From Clostridium saccharobutylicum DSM 13864 (GTDB lineage Bacteria > Bacillota > Clostridia > Clostridiales > Clostridiaceae), in assembly GCF_000473995.1 (NCBI RefSeq), contig NC_022571.1, forward strand, positions 4,247,416-4,311,415: a stretch of 64,000 nucleotides of DNA, given 5' to 3'. Both the position numbers and the translations under genes were made by a program. Shown here one piece after another: positions 8,512-18,596 of this stretch (its first letter is position 1; every line of letters begins with the position of its first letter). Below the pieces are notes generated by a model. That model was not told the origin of the DNA. It searched no databases and saw only the letters and a program-made list of their open reading frames with translations.

Positions 8512-9374
8512 TTTTCTGCCATAAAAAATAATGTAACAGCTCCTGGTCCTGTATGAGTTCCAATGGCAGCTCCAATAGGCGCAATGAAGAATGACTCAAT
8601 GCCTAGTCTTTCTTTTATTTTATTAGCAACAAATTCAGCATCTTTACTTGCATCTGCATGTCCTATAAATACAATATCATTTTTATATTTAGAGTTTTTA
8701 ATAAGTTTCTCCATGTTATCAACCAGTGTAATAAGTGATTTTTTGCGACCTCTTACCTTAGAAACTGCTTTTAAACATCCTTCATTATCAACATTAAGTA
8801 TTGGTTTTACTCCAATCATTGTTCCAAGAATTGCAGTACTTTTAGATATACGGCCACCTCTATACAAATGATTAAGATCATCTACTGTAAAATAATGACA
8901 TACATTAAGCTTATTCTCTTCTATCCATTTAGATATTTCGTCTATACTTTTTCCACTTTTTTTTAATTCCAAAGCTTTATACACTAAAAGACCTTCACCT
9001 AGAGACGCACATAGAGAATCTATAACTACAATCTTATTATTTTTATATTCATCTTGTAATTGATCAGCAGCAATTCTACTACTATTATAACTTCCACTAA
9101 GTGCTGACGAAAATGAAATGTGTAGTATATCATATCCTTCTTCTAAGTATTGCTCAAATTTTATTTTTGCTTGCTCTGGATTAACTTGTGATGTCTTAAG
9201 CATAATTCCTTGACGCATATTGTCATAAAATTCCTTAATATTTAAAGAGCCATCTTCCAAGTATTCTCCTTCTCCAATTTGAACATGAATAGACAATAAT
9301 CCAACATTATTTTTTTCTAAATATTCTAATGGTAAATCTGAAGTTGAATCTGTAGTTATTATAAATTTATTCAA
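8505..9374 (-). CDS. DegV family fatty-acid-binding protein
   Basis: A 289-residue DegV-family protein. The family binds a fatty acid in a buried site and in some Firmicutes (FakB) presents it to the kinase FakA for phosphorylation. TTDSTSDLP at the N-terminus, SFSSALSGSYNSS and RGGRISKSTAILGTMIGVKPIL are the expected motifs. The start is a TTG at 9374 with GAGGTG upstream. No fakA neighbour is seen, so a FakB role is not shown by context. The last residues (ENR-stop) run into the family B terminus, so the natural C-terminus may have been altered by the repeat. Confidence 0.92.
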   Translation of the reverse strand: MNKFIITTDSTSDLPLEYLEKNNVGLLSIHVQIGEGEYLEDGSLNIKEFYDNMRQGIMLKTSQVNPEQAKIKFEQYLEEGYDILHISFSSALSGSYNSSRIAADQLQDEYKNNKIVVIDSLCASLGEGLLVYKALELKKSGKSIDEISKWIEENKLNVCHYFTVDDLNHLYRGGRISKSTAILGTMIGVKPILNVDNEGCLKAVSKVRGRKKSLITLVDNMEKLIKNSKYKNDIVFIGHADASKDAEFVANKIKERLGIESFFIAPIGAAIGTHTGPGAVTLFFMAENR

Positions 9375-9468
9375 TTTAACACCTCATAACTATTTTTTAA
9401 TATAGTCTATTGTAAATCTTGCATTTATTGCATACCTAATTATAATATATATTTCATAAGTCTATGAA

Positions 9469-9776
9469 TTAGGTACCATCAAAAAAATAGCATGTCCAAA
9501 GTTGCTATTGATATTTTTAATCATGCAAAGAAACAAATTGCCTTAATAGCTCACCTATTAGGGCAATTTGTCTATGATTTGATGTGAATCGATTAAGCAG
9601 ACATCTCAAAAGTTAGAATGGAAATTTTATATTTCGCTCTTCTAACCTTCCCTGTGGACATCTATAATTTGATGATGATCCCTTACTCTGTGAGTACTCA
9701 GTGATCTTATACGAGTCTAGCTTCTTCTGATAACATTCTAGCAAAATGGACTTGTTATTTTTTAGAATGTGCCTTA
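9469..9776 (+). repeat. Family A repeat, long copy with two internal modules
   Basis: Left end TTAGGTACCATCAAAAAAATAGCATGTCC is degraded; the right end (GACTTGTTATTTTTTAG, then AATGTGCCTTA) is good. The internal hairpin CAAATTGCC...GGGCAATTTG is present. It also contains the C module (about 9610-9660, GAAATTTTATATTTCG) and a variant of the D module (about 9675-9715). Its right end supplies the stop codon of the methyltransferase at 9774-9776. Confidence 0.8.
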
Positions 9777-10961
9777 ATAAACTCTTACAAATACAACCTT
9801 CAAATAATTTCCTTCTGGGAATTTATTTGTTACCGCAAAGTCTTCTGGAAGATTATGTTCTTCTAATATTTCATAATTTTTATTACATTCTTTAAATGCC
9901 TGATCTATAAATCTCTTAAACTTATCCATATTAAATGTAGCACAATTTGTAGATGATACAATTACCCCTTCATCTTCAGTTATAGCTATAGCAGATTTAA
10001 CTAAATCCTTATAATCTTTTGCAGCACTAAATCTGTTATCTTTAGATGTTGCAAAGCTTGGTGGATCAAGTATAACTACATCAAATTTCAAATTTTCTTC
10101 TTTGGCATGTTTAAAATAAAGAAAAATATCTTCAACTACTATATCATGTTCCTCAGGATTAATACCATTTATTCTAAAATTCTCAGTCGTCTTTTCTAAG
10201 CTTCTACTTGCTAAATCCACACTTGTAGTAATAGCTCCACCTTTTGCAGCTGCCATGGAAAATGCTCCTGTATACGAGAAAGTATTTAGAACTCTCTTTC
10301 CCCTAGAATATTTCTGTCTAATAGATTTTCTAACTTCTTTTTGATCTAAAAATACTCCAACCATTGCACCATCATTAAGATATATTGCAAAATTAACTCC
10401 ATTTTCTTTAACTACAAGGGGTTCTGGTGCTTTCCTTCCAATCAAATAACTATCCTCATCTACAACCATACCATTTTCTTCAAATCTCTTTTTTTCATAG
10501 ATTCCATCAAAAGATACCAATGACTTTATAGCTTTAATTATATGCTCTTTAAAAACATAAACACCTTTGCTATACCAAGTTATTAGATAATATTCATCAA
10601 AGTAGTCAATGGTTATACCTCCAATTCCATCTCCTTCTCCATTAAATACTCTAAATGCAGTAGTATCTTTTGAATGATAAAGCTTCATTCTTTTAGAAAA
10701 TGCATTTCTTAATTTATCATAAAAAAACTTATATTCTATATTACTATTCTTACTATTACTTAAAATCCAGCCACAGCCTTTATTTTGTTTTCCATAATAC
10801 CCTTTTCCTAAAAAAGTTTTATCTTTATCTACAAGAGTTATTAGTTGCCCTTCATCCTTTAAAACCTTACTATTCTCCAAGGCTTCTTCAAGAATTAAAG
10901 GGTATCCTTTCTTGTATCTATTTACAAATTCTTTTTTTACTGTAAGTGTTACTTCTTTCAT
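9774..10961 (-). CDS. RlmI-like class I SAM-dependent rRNA methyltransferase
   Basis: A 395-residue methyltransferase of the RlmI/RlmO type. The N-terminal PUA-like RNA-binding domain (residues about 1-75) has the expected GKGYYGKQNKGCGWILS. The Rossmann SAM domain carries VLNTFSYTGAFSMAAAKGGA (motif I) and the catalytic-site motif DPPSFATS. In E. coli RlmI makes m5C1962 in 23S rRNA; the same base is not proven here. ATG at 10961 is preceded by AAGGTA. The stop TAA coincides with the edge of the family A repeat. It is a single-gene unit. Confidence 0.9.
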   Translation of the reverse strand: MKEVTLTVKKEFVNRYKKGYPLILEEALENSKVLKDEGQLITLVDKDKTFLGKGYYGKQNKGCGWILSNSKNSNIEYKFFYDKLRNAFSKRMKLYHSKDTTAFRVFNGEGDGIGGITIDYFDEYYLITWYSKGVYVFKEHIIKAIKSLVSFDGIYEKKRFEENGMVVDEDSYLIGRKAPEPLVVKENGVNFAIYLNDGAMVGVFLDQKEVRKSIRQKYSRGKRVLNTFSYTGAFSMAAAKGGAITTSVDLASRSLEKTTENFRINGINPEEHDIVVEDIFLYFKHAKEENLKFDVVILDPPSFATSKDNRFSAAKDYKDLVKSAIAITEDEGVIVSSTNCATFNMDKFKRFIDQAFKECNKNYEILEEHNLPEDFAVTNKFPEGNYLKVVFVRVY

Positions 10962-11063
10962 TATGTACCTTCCTAAACCTAAATTTATAGATTAGATATA
11001 TAAAAGAAAATAACAAGGACACATGCTATTCTTTATCATACTATATCCTCAAAAGTAAGCGTC

Positions 11064-11221
11064 AGACACATAAAAAATATCAAATCCAAAATGCCATGAT
11101 TATTTTTCATCAAGTAAGAAAGCAGATTGATCTCATATTTTACCTATTAGAGCAATCCGCTGATGCAGTACGATGAAAAACAGGCTTGCCAGATGAACTT
11201 ATTATTTTTTGAATGTGCCTT
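11064..11221 (+). repeat. Family A repeat, full copy
   Basis: Left end GACACATAAAAAATATCAAATCC, right end ACTTATTATTTTTTGAATG then TGCCTTA, internal hairpin GCAGATTG...CAATCCGC with the loop CATATTTTACCTATTA. It sits in the gap between DUF4931 and the methyltransferase gene; the rest of 10962-11340 is AT-rich and empty. Confidence 0.8.
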
Positions 11222-11340
11222 ATATACTTGTTTTATCATCTTCTTAATATACCTGTATTTTTAACAATTATATCATACATTTTTATTTCTAATCATAAAT
11301 AGCATCAAATATATCAATAAAATTATTTTTTAGTAATTAT

Positions 11341-12111
11341 CTACTGAAAATACATAGTTCTTAATTTATCTGCTATATCATGCTCAATGCTAGATACTTG
11401 TTTTATTCCATATCCTAATAATAATGGTGATGTTGTAAACCTAGGTGTTATCTTACATATTATTCTTTGTTTCCAATGATAGAAGAATATATTAAAACTA
11501 TCACACTTTACAAAATAATTATTTAATACATAGTGAACAACTTTTCTTATATTATATGAAAGTTCATTTAATGCATATAAGTCATCATTTATAATAATAT
11601 TAAATTCAGTAAACCCATTAATTGGCTTATTCGATAAGTTTACCAAACAGTTTTCGCTTTTATAAATCTCTATTCCTTCAAAATATTCATCTTTTACGTT
11701 TAATTTATAATCAATATTTTTGAGTCCTACAATTTGCATATGGGGATGTTTTAAACTTCCTCCAGAATGAGGACCATGATTTTTATAAAATATAACTGAT
11801 TTATAGGTATTATCTTCCTCAAGCTTTAACCAATGTTTAACCCCAAATCGTATTAATTTATCCATATATTCTACATCATATTCTCCCATATCAGTATCGC
11901 AAGTATAGGTTTCTATAAGGACTAATTGATAAGTATCCTCTAAAGTAGGGTACTTATTTTTTAATAATATAAATGGACCACTTTTATCAATAATGTTTAC
12001 AAGCTTTTCTCTATTACAAAATGGACATTCTTTTACATTTATTTTTCTAAAATCATTAGGCTTATCTCTATTAATATGATTTAGGAATACCAGGTATTTT
12101 TCTTGCTCCAT
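11341..12111 (-). CDS. DUF4931 family protein, GalT/HIT-like
   Basis: A 256-residue protein similar in plan to galactose-1-phosphate uridylyltransferase: a CPFC zinc-type pair near residue 31 and HSGGSLKHPHMQIVG, whose HPHMQ resembles the HxHxQ active site of GalT/HIT enzymes. I identify it as the DUF4931 family. Nucleotidyl transfer on a sugar phosphate is a reasonable guess, unproven. ATG at 12111 follows AGGTGA. It begins only 30 bases after the pullulanase gene, so it is co-transcribed with glucan-degrading enzymes, which supports a role in sugar phosphate handling. Confidence 0.75.
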   Translation of the reverse strand: MEQEKYLVFLNHINRDKPNDFRKINVKECPFCNREKLVNIIDKSGPFILLKNKYPTLEDTYQLVLIETYTCDTDMGEYDVEYMDKLIRFGVKHWLKLEEDNTYKSVIFYKNHGPHSGGSLKHPHMQIVGLKNIDYKLNVKDEYFEGIEIYKSENCLVNLSNKPINGFTEFNIIINDDLYALNELSYNIRKVVHYVLNNYFVKCDSFNIFFYHWKQRIICKITPRFTTSPLLLGYGIKQVSSIEHDIADKLRTMYFQ

Positions 12112-12141
12112 CCATATTCACCTAAAACCTTTCATCTAAAT

Positions 12142-14115
12142 TTATTTTTTGATTAAAACATGAGCACACTTTGAAGGAACAGTAATATTATTACCTGCTA
12201 TAGAATAAATTTCATCTACACCAGCTTTTTCCTTATTAACAAGTACACTCCATCCACAGTCTTTTAAATCAACAAATGCTTCCTCATCATTTGGATTAAA
12301 TATTACTACTATAGTATTACATAAATTTTTTCCACTATTATCTTCTATTTTATATGCTACCACATTTTCTTTATAATAACTTTCACCTTTTTCTAAAAAT
12401 ATCAAATTCTTTTTTATTTCTTCACAAGAATTCATTCTAAAAGCTTTATATTTTTTTCTAAGCTTAATCAAACCTCTATAATAATTAACTATATCTTTAT
12501 ACTCGAATGCTCTCTTCCATTCTAGATTATTTATTCTATCTGGTGAATTATAACTATCATGATTAAAGCTACCATCATCATTTTTCTTAGTTCTTAAGAA
12601 TTCTTCTCCTGCTTGAAAGAATGGTATTCCCTGAGAAGTCAAAATAATTGCAGCTGCTAGCTTATTCATACTTTTACGTTTTTCTACAGAAGAATCTTTA
12701 TTTGACATCGCCAATTTATCCCAAAGAGTATAATTATCATGTGCCGATATATAGTTTATACATTGATAAGGTTCATTTGCCCAAGACCAATGAGAATAGA
12801 TTACCCTATCATAATTTATATCCTTTTGTCCTGTTGCTCCTACTATGCAGAATTTAATTGTCTCTTCAAGACCTGTTCTCCCATTAACATATCCACGCTC
12901 ATTGATGTTAAATACATGTCCCTTAACAGCATCTCTAGTATCATCACTAAATGCTGCAATCTGCATTTTATCAAACTTAACAACATTTTGTTTTGTTGCT
13001 GCATATTCTCCACTAAGTGGTGTTCCACCACCAGTCCATCCTTCTCCATACATAAGTATAGAAGGATCTATTTCATCTAACTTTGTTCTAATCTGTTTCA
13101 TAGTTTCAATGTCATGAAGTCCCATTAAATCAAATCTGAATCCGTCTATATGATATTCTTTTGCCCAATAAATAACCGAATCAACAATAAGTTTTCTTAC
13201 CATATATCTCTCTGATGCTAATTCATTTCCACATCCAGATCCATTTGAAAAATATCCATTTGAATCCTGGCGATAATAATATCCCGGAACTGATAAATTA
13301 AGATTAGAATCATAAGTTTTATAAGTATGATTATAAACCATATCCATTACAATTCTTATCCCAGATTTATGAAGACACTTAACCATCTCTTTAAATTCTT
13401 TAATTCGCTTTTCTCCACTATAAGGATCTGTTGAATACGAACCTTCTGGAGCAAAATAATTTTTAGGATCATATCCCCAATTATATTGGGGTAAATTCAA
13501 TTTAGTTTCATCAACAGTCTCATAATCAAAACTTGGAAGTAAATGCACATGTGTGATTCCAAGATCCCTTAGATAATCAATTCCTGTCTTTGTATATTTT
13601 CCTTGTACTGTGGTTCCATGTTCACAAAAAGCAAGAAACTTGCCCTTTACATCAGGCTTTATGCCTGATTCTTCATTTATTGAAAAATCCCTTACATGCA
13701 CTTCATATATTACAGATCCCGCAGCACTACTCAATTCTGGCTTTTCATCTTTATCAAAGTCTATAGGATCAGTAGCCCTGAGATCTATTACCATACCTCT
13801 ATTTCCATTAACCCCTAATGCCTTAGCATAAGGATCTACTACTTCTCTTTCACTTCCGCTATTAGTGACTAAATAATTATAAAATTCTCCATTTAAATCT
13901 TCCTTAACTTCTATGCTCCAAGTACCTTGCTCTCCTCTGTTCATATCTAAAATTCTTTCAGGAGCATTAGTATAACTTCTTCCATCTTTTCCGTATAAGG
14001 CTAATCGTGCATTATTTGCATTTGGTGCCCATAATATGAACTTAGTGCTTTCTTTAGAATATTGCATTCCCAGTTTGCCGCTATAATTATTATAATCATT
14101 ACCTAATAAATTCAT
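12142..14115 (-). CDS. pulA: Type I pullulanase
   Basis: A 657-residue GH13 debranching enzyme that hydrolyses alpha-1,6 bonds in pullulan, limit dextrins or glycogen. It has an N-terminal CBM48-like domain (residues about 10-110) and then the barrel. The hallmark YNWGYDP is present, the nucleophile Asp lies in DGFRFDLMG, the acid/base Glu in MYGEGW, and a later SAHDNYTLWD completes the site. No signal peptide is present, so it acts in the cytosol, probably on stored glycogen or imported dextrins. ATG at 14115 follows AAAGGGGTAG. It lies downstream of an alpha-amylase and upstream of the DUF4931 gene in one minus-strand group. Confidence 0.95.
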   Translation of the reverse strand: MNLLGNDYNNYSGKLGMQYSKESTKFILWAPNANNARLALYGKDGRSYTNAPERILDMNRGEQGTWSIEVKEDLNGEFYNYLVTNSGSEREVVDPYAKALGVNGNRGMVIDLRATDPIDFDKDEKPELSSAAGSVIYEVHVRDFSINEESGIKPDVKGKFLAFCEHGTTVQGKYTKTGIDYLRDLGITHVHLLPSFDYETVDETKLNLPQYNWGYDPKNYFAPEGSYSTDPYSGEKRIKEFKEMVKCLHKSGIRIVMDMVYNHTYKTYDSNLNLSVPGYYYRQDSNGYFSNGSGCGNELASERYMVRKLIVDSVIYWAKEYHIDGFRFDLMGLHDIETMKQIRTKLDEIDPSILMYGEGWTGGGTPLSGEYAATKQNVVKFDKMQIAAFSDDTRDAVKGHVFNINERGYVNGRTGLEETIKFCIVGATGQKDINYDRVIYSHWSWANEPYQCINYISAHDNYTLWDKLAMSNKDSSVEKRKSMNKLAAAIILTSQGIPFFQAGEEFLRTKKNDDGSFNHDSYNSPDRINNLEWKRAFEYKDIVNYYRGLIKLRKKYKAFRMNSCEEIKKNLIFLEKGESYYKENVVAYKIEDNSGKNLCNTIVVIFNPNDEEAFVDLKDCGWSVLVNKEKAGVDEIYSIAGNNITVPSKCAHVLIKK

Positions 14116-14158
14116 TATATTACTACCCCTTTGTTAGTTTTATTAAACATTTTTAATT

Positions 14159-14448
14159 TAGGCACATAAAACAGGAATAACAGGTCCAATTTGCTGCGGA
14201 TATTTTTTATCAGACAAGGAGATGAATTGCTATCATAGCGAGCCTATTACGGCAATTTGCTCATTAGCAGATAAGTGAAAGTCCAAATTTATGATTTGGT
14301 TTCTTGAACTTAGTTAAATCATTTATGAGTTAACCTCAATTCCAAATGGATTTTGTGTGACTCGCTTACTCAGTGAGCGTATGCGAGTCGAGCTTCCTCT
14401 GATGAAAAATAGGCAAGCAAATGAACTTGTTTTTTTGAATGTGCCTTA
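14159..14448 (+). repeat. Family A repeat, long copy with D module
   Basis: Begins TAGGCACATAAAACAGGAAT and ends TTTTTTTGAATGTGCCTTA. Internal hairpin GAATTGC...GGCAATTTGC. The D module (about 14285-14400) includes CCAAATTTATGATTTGG and GACTCGCTTACTCAGTGAGC. The right end forms the TAA stop of the alpha-amylase gene. It fills the gap between amylase and pullulanase genes. Confidence 0.85.
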
Positions 14449-15786
14449 TTTAAGTTTTTTTATTATCTTAGCTGAGAATGATGGTACTGTTATACTTATT
14501 CTTCCACCATTAATTATAGTTTTATTGTCATCTAGTAAATCTATTCCTTGATTAAAAGGTAGTTCAAACTCTAAATTACTATTTTTATCAGATAAATTCA
14601 AAAGTATATAAACTTTATCCTGTTTGTACATTCTAGAAAATACAAGTTGTTCATTTTTGACTAAAACCTGCTCATAACTTCCATATTTTAAAGTTTCACT
14701 TTCCATTCTGATATTACCCAACTTCTTAATTAACTTAAACAATTTTTCATTTGCTGAATCTATTTTTCCAAGGTCTAATTCTGGCCTTAAAGGTAAATCT
14801 GTTCCATTTCCTTTAACCGCCTTAATACCATATTCACTACCATAATAAATGCTTGGTACTCCTGGCATTGTATACAATAATGTATAAACATTATATATAT
14901 ATTCTGGCAATTTTAACGTACTTGCCAATCTATTAACATCATGATTATCTACAAAATTATAAAGATATAGATTCTTATAAATTCCACCATTACCGAATAA
15001 TCTATTTAATGAGTATGCTATTTCAAAATAATTTTTATCATTATGGCTTGAATAAATGCCTTTATAACATTCATAATTTGTAGTAGAATCTAACATCTCT
15101 GTATTTGCCCATCTTGTATAATCACCATGAATTACTTCACCCATTAACCAAAATTCTTTCTTTTTACTATCTACATATTTTCTTAAAATCTTAAAGAATT
15201 CAAAATCTATACTATCTGCTGCATCTAATCGTAACCCATCTATATCAAATTCATCTATCCAACTTCCTACTGCATTTAATAAATGATCTAAAACCTCTTG
15301 ATTTCTTAAATTAAGTTTTACTAAATCATAGCAGCCATTCCAGCTTTGATAATTAAAATCATCTCCCATTGGACTTCTACTACCAAAATTTAATCCTGAA
15401 AACCAATCGCAATATTTAGAACTTCTACCTCTTTGTTGTACATCCTTAAATGCCCAAAATTCTCTTCCCACATGATTGAACACTCCATCTAATATTATTC
15501 TTATATTATTTTCATGAAGTTTTTCACATAGTTTCTTAAAATCTTCATTAGTTCCAAGTCTCTCATCAATCTTATAATAATCTTTAGTATCATATCCATG
15601 ATTGCTTGATTCAAAAATTGGTGTAAAATAAATGGTATTTACACTCATTTCTTTTAAGTGTGGTATCCACTTTTCAATTTTAGTTAATCTATTCTTCTTT
15701 TCATACACTTTGCCTGGCTCTAAAACCCCACAAAACCCAAGTGTATAAAATTCATATATTACACTATCTCTGATCCATAAATTCAT
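14446..15786 (-). CDS. Alpha-amylase family (GH13) glycosidase
   Basis: A 446-residue GH13 enzyme without signal peptide, hence cytosolic. The (beta/alpha)8 barrel shows DGVFNHVG (region I), GLRLDAAD (region II, nucleophile Asp), LMGEVIHGDY (region III, Glu) and FVDNHDVNR (region IV). It resembles neopullulanase/maltogenic amylase-like or cyclomaltodextrinase enzymes but lacks the long N-terminal domain of that group. The start is the ATG at 15786 behind AAAGGGAG; the longer frame to 15852 has no ribosome binding site. It likely works with the downstream pullulanase on glycogen or maltodextrin. The stop codon is repeat-derived. Confidence 0.9.
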   Translation of the reverse strand: MNLWIRDSVIYEFYTLGFCGVLEPGKVYEKKNRLTKIEKWIPHLKEMSVNTIYFTPIFESSNHGYDTKDYYKIDERLGTNEDFKKLCEKLHENNIRIILDGVFNHVGREFWAFKDVQQRGRSSKYCDWFSGLNFGSRSPMGDDFNYQSWNGCYDLVKLNLRNQEVLDHLLNAVGSWIDEFDIDGLRLDAADSIDFEFFKILRKYVDSKKKEFWLMGEVIHGDYTRWANTEMLDSTTNYECYKGIYSSHNDKNYFEIAYSLNRLFGNGGIYKNLYLYNFVDNHDVNRLASTLKLPEYIYNVYTLLYTMPGVPSIYYGSEYGIKAVKGNGTDLPLRPELDLGKIDSANEKLFKLIKKLGNIRMESETLKYGSYEQVLVKNEQLVFSRMYKQDKVYILLNLSDKNSNLEFELPFNQGIDLLDDNKTIINGGRISITVPSFSAKIIKKLK

Positions 15787-16397
15787 AACATCATCTCCCT
15801 TTCTTAAGAAAATTAACAGCCTAAATATGCGACGCCCATTTGCATCAAGCATGAACTAAGCGAAAATCAGTCTATTATCTTCTTTATTGTGCTTTATATA
15901 CCATATAAATTTCATAAAATGTTTTATGAAATTACTTAAACTAATATATAATAAATCAAATTGATAAATTAATATTTGGGGATGTTCTTTATTTATCTTA
16001 ATACTAATTTATGCAGTAGTAATGGTATTGATTATTATTTAATTAATATTGTACATGATTTTATTATATACACCATTTTTTTCTATATATTTAAAGTATT
16101 GTGCACTTCATAATTTTATTAACATCTAAATTATATTTTTCCCAATATTAACATATTAATAACATTTTATGAAAATTAATACATAAACATATTACAATTA
16201 TATATAACTTTTAGTTCATTTAAAATATATTTAAAACTTTTCTCATTTTTATTTCAAAAGAAATATATAAAATTATTAATATAAACGTAATATAACAAAA
16301 ACTAGAAATTACTTATTTATATGATATAATGTCAATGTAATAATACTTTAATTTTCTTTACAAACATACTTACACAAAATAAAGGAGACTGACAATT
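15787..16397. other. AT-rich intergenic region before the DUF1002 gene
   Basis: Divergent promoter region of about 610 bp between amylase and the DUF1002 gene. It is extremely AT-rich with no repeat copy and no credible ORF. TATAAT at 16325-16330 is a possible -10 for the plus-strand gene, without a convincing -35. Confidence 0.5.
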
Positions 16398-17300
16398 ATG
16401 AAATTTAAACAACTTATAGGTAAAACTTGTATAGCGTTTTTATCATTAGGTGTTTTAGTTACTTCCATGCCAAGTTCAATCGCTCACGCTGATTCATTTA
16501 AATCTGTAACCATTGGTGCTGATTTAAGTGAACAACAAAAAAATGAAATGTTAAAATATTTTGAAGTAACAAAAAATGATGCAAACATACTAGAAGTTAC
16601 CTCAGCAGAAGAACATAAATATTTAGGACAAGTTGCTACAGAATCTCAATTAGGTAATAAATCAATATCTTGTTCTTATGTAGAACCTACAGATAAAGGT
16701 GGATTAAATATAACCACTAATAATCTTACTTGGGTTACTGATGGAATGATTAAAAACGCTTTAATTACAGCTGGTATTCAAAATGCAAATGTAAAAGCAT
16801 CTGCACCTTTCAAAGTATCTGGAACTGCTGCTCTTACTGGTATATTAAAAGGATTTGAAAATAGTAGTTCTGGTAAAAAAATTGATGAAAACGCAAAACA
16901 GGCTGCTAATGAAGAACTTGTTGTTACAGGAGATCTAGGAGATAAAATAGGTCAAAACGATGCCGCCAACTTAATGAATAACATAAAGAAAGATGTAGTA
17001 AAAGAAAAGCCTAAAACTGATTCAGATTTAAATAAGCTGGTTGATAAAGATGCAGAACCATATAAGACAAAATTAACCGATGATGATATAGCAAAAATTA
17101 AATCTGTAATGAATAAAATTAATCAATTAGATATTAACTATAATAGTATTAAAGATCAGTTAAATGATGTTACTAATCAATTAAAAGATAAGCTAAGTAG
17201 CGCTGAAGCAAAAGGCTTTTTTGATAAATTAGGGGATCTTTTTTCAGGTTTCTTCCATTCAATAGGTTCCTTATTTACAAGTAATTCTAATGATAAGTAA
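16398..17300 (+). CDS. DUF1002 secreted protein
   Basis: A 300-residue protein with a cleavable signal peptide (MKFKQLIGK, hydrophobic core, cleavage near SSIAHADS) followed by a DUF1002 domain (residues about 33-180): VTIGADLSEQQKNEMLKYF and ITAGIQNANVKASAPFKVSGTAAL are typical. The C-terminal third is Lys/Asp-rich helix, with possible coiled coil around residues 230-275, ending in a hydrophobic FFHSIGSLF stretch. ATG follows AAGGAGA. Members such as YpuA are secreted or cell-envelope proteins of unknown function. A family B hairpin lies 16 nt after the stop. Confidence 0.85.
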   Translation: MKFKQLIGKTCIAFLSLGVLVTSMPSSIAHADSFKSVTIGADLSEQQKNEMLKYFEVTKNDANILEVTSAEEHKYLGQVATESQLGNKSISCSYVEPTDKGGLNITTNNLTWVTDGMIKNALITAGIQNANVKASAPFKVSGTAALTGILKGFENSSSGKKIDENAKQAANEELVVTGDLGDKIGQNDAANLMNNIKKDVVKEKPKTDSDLNKLVDKDAEPYKTKLTDDDIAKIKSVMNKINQLDINYNSIKDQLNDVTNQLKDKLSSAEAKGFFDKLGDLFSGFFHSIGSLFTSNSNDK

Positions 17301-17315
17301 TAATTTATAAATATA

Positions 17316-17552
17316 GATAAAAGATTTATGACTTAGAATTATGATGTAACCTACCGAAAGAAGCTGTATTCTTTTTCTCGGTTGCTATATAACTTGGCTG
17401 TGGATTTCTATCAGCAGAAGTTACACCCATTCCTGCCTGCTCCTCAAGCAAGAATAGGACAACTTCTACTGAAGAAATGATTACAGCCAAATTATAAATG
17501 CAACACTCCGAAAAAGGATACAGCTTCTTTCTAGTATAGAGTATATTTCAAA
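17316..17552 (-). repeat. Family B long-hairpin repeat, inverted copy (B3)
   Basis: Inverted relative to B2. Arms CCGAAAGAAGCTGTATTC and GATACAGCTTCTTTCTAG pair; the middle arms (ATAACTTGGCTGTGGATTTC and its partner) also pair. Its conserved end (ATAGATAAAAG) faces the DUF1002 stop codon. It lies head to head with B4. Confidence 0.85.
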
Positions 17553-17747
17553 GTTTAAGTGTAGTTCATATTTTAGAAAATTTTTACACTTATTGATATC
17601 CTTAGATTCTATAAAAATTTAATAATTTTATTGTTATATATGGATAATAAAATTTAGAACTTATATTTTTACTAAAATATTTACCATATATTGATTTTTC
17701 AGCCAATAATTTTTTTCCATGTATAAACAATTTATCACTTAAACTTA

Positions 17748-18005
17748 AATTCTGAAATATATTCAAAACTAGAAAGTAAGTGGAATCTTTTGCACCGCAT
17801 TGCATTTGGAATATTGGTATAGATATTTCTTCAGTAAAAGTTGTTCCATTCTTGCTTGTCACAAGCTTGCCTTGGGAACATGCAAGAATGGAACAACTCT
17901 TACTGTTAGAAATCCATAGCAATATTCTATAACAATCGAGTAAAAGATTCCGCTTGCTTTCGGTAAATTAACACCTAAGTTTAAATCATAAATTGTTTAT
18001 CTATA
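17748..18005 (+). repeat. Family B long-hairpin repeat (B4)
   Basis: Left arm ACTAGAAAGTAAGTGGAATC pairs with GATTCCGCTTGCTTTCGG. Constant inner arms flank a centre containing CACAAGCTTGCCTTGGG. The right end (GTTTATCTAT) faces the start of the secreted-protein gene at 18099, unlike most other copies. The 195 bp between B3 and B4 has no recognisable feature. Confidence 0.85.
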
Positions 18006-18098
18006 TCATATCTTTTACAATTACTTTTCATTTTATTAATAATTTTTTTATTTTTTGACATACTATTATTGAAATCAAACATCTACGGAGGTATGACA

Positions 18099-18587
18099 AT
18101 GAATAAAAAAAACATAAAACTTATAGCAACTTCTTTAGCTGTTCTTAGTTGCATGTCTTTTATCCCCAAAAAGGCAGTAGCCTATACGCTTTTTAGCGCT
18201 ACAACCGATTTAGAAGATTCAACTTACATTGCTGACAAGGATAAATCTGATAAAAATAAGAATGAGAAAAAACTTGATATATTTAGTAGTCAAAATTCTA
18301 AATATCTTTCATCTGAACAAAAAAAGCAATTAAAAGAACTTAAAGAGTGTAAAGAAAAAGGTACTAAACTCACAAAAGAACAAATGGAGTCTTTACATTC
18401 GATTGTGGATTCTATAATTAAAGGCAAATTAGGAAATGAAAAATATAAAAGTTTTAAATGCTTAATGGAAAAGAAACACTCTGGATCTAAATTAACTGAT
18501 GAAGAAGAGGCAAAATTAAATGAATATAAAAATATAATTGATGGTAACCTTTCAAGTAAAGATATCTTCAAAGAATTTCTAAGATAA
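18099..18587 (+). CDS. Small secreted charged protein, unknown
   Basis: A 162-residue protein starting MNKKNIKLIATSLAVLSC, with GGAGGT at a good distance from the ATG at 18099; the longer frame from 18069 has no site. A signal peptide with cleavage near KKAVAY is likely. The mature part is very rich in Lys, Glu and Ser and predicted helical (QLKELKECKEKGTKLTKEQ). A weak internal repeat shows: KGTKLTKEQMESLHSIVDSIIKG compares with SGSKLTDEEEAKLNEYKNIIDG. I do not recognise a family. With the DUF1002 gene it makes a pair of exported proteins, but the gap of about 800 bp with two hairpins argues against one operon. Confidence 0.7.
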   Translation: MNKKNIKLIATSLAVLSCMSFIPKKAVAYTLFSATTDLEDSTYIADKDKSDKNKNEKKLDIFSSQNSKYLSSEQKKQLKELKECKEKGTKLTKEQMESLHSIVDSIIKGKLGNEKYKSFKCLMEKKHSGSKLTDEEEAKLNEYKNIIDGNLSSKDIFKEFLR

Positions 18588-18596
18588 ATATGAAAG

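Noticed and set aside
12843..13049. Minus-strand out-of-frame ORF inside the pullulanase gene
   Set aside because: The pullulanase frame is intact across the region with catalytic motifs in order, so this is a shadow and not a frameshift product.
17602..17922. Minus-strand frame of 106 codons beginning MLWISNSKSC
   Set aside because: It lies mostly in the family B hairpin and has no ribosome binding site. A sister frame at 20292-20480 starts almost the same because the repeat is the same.
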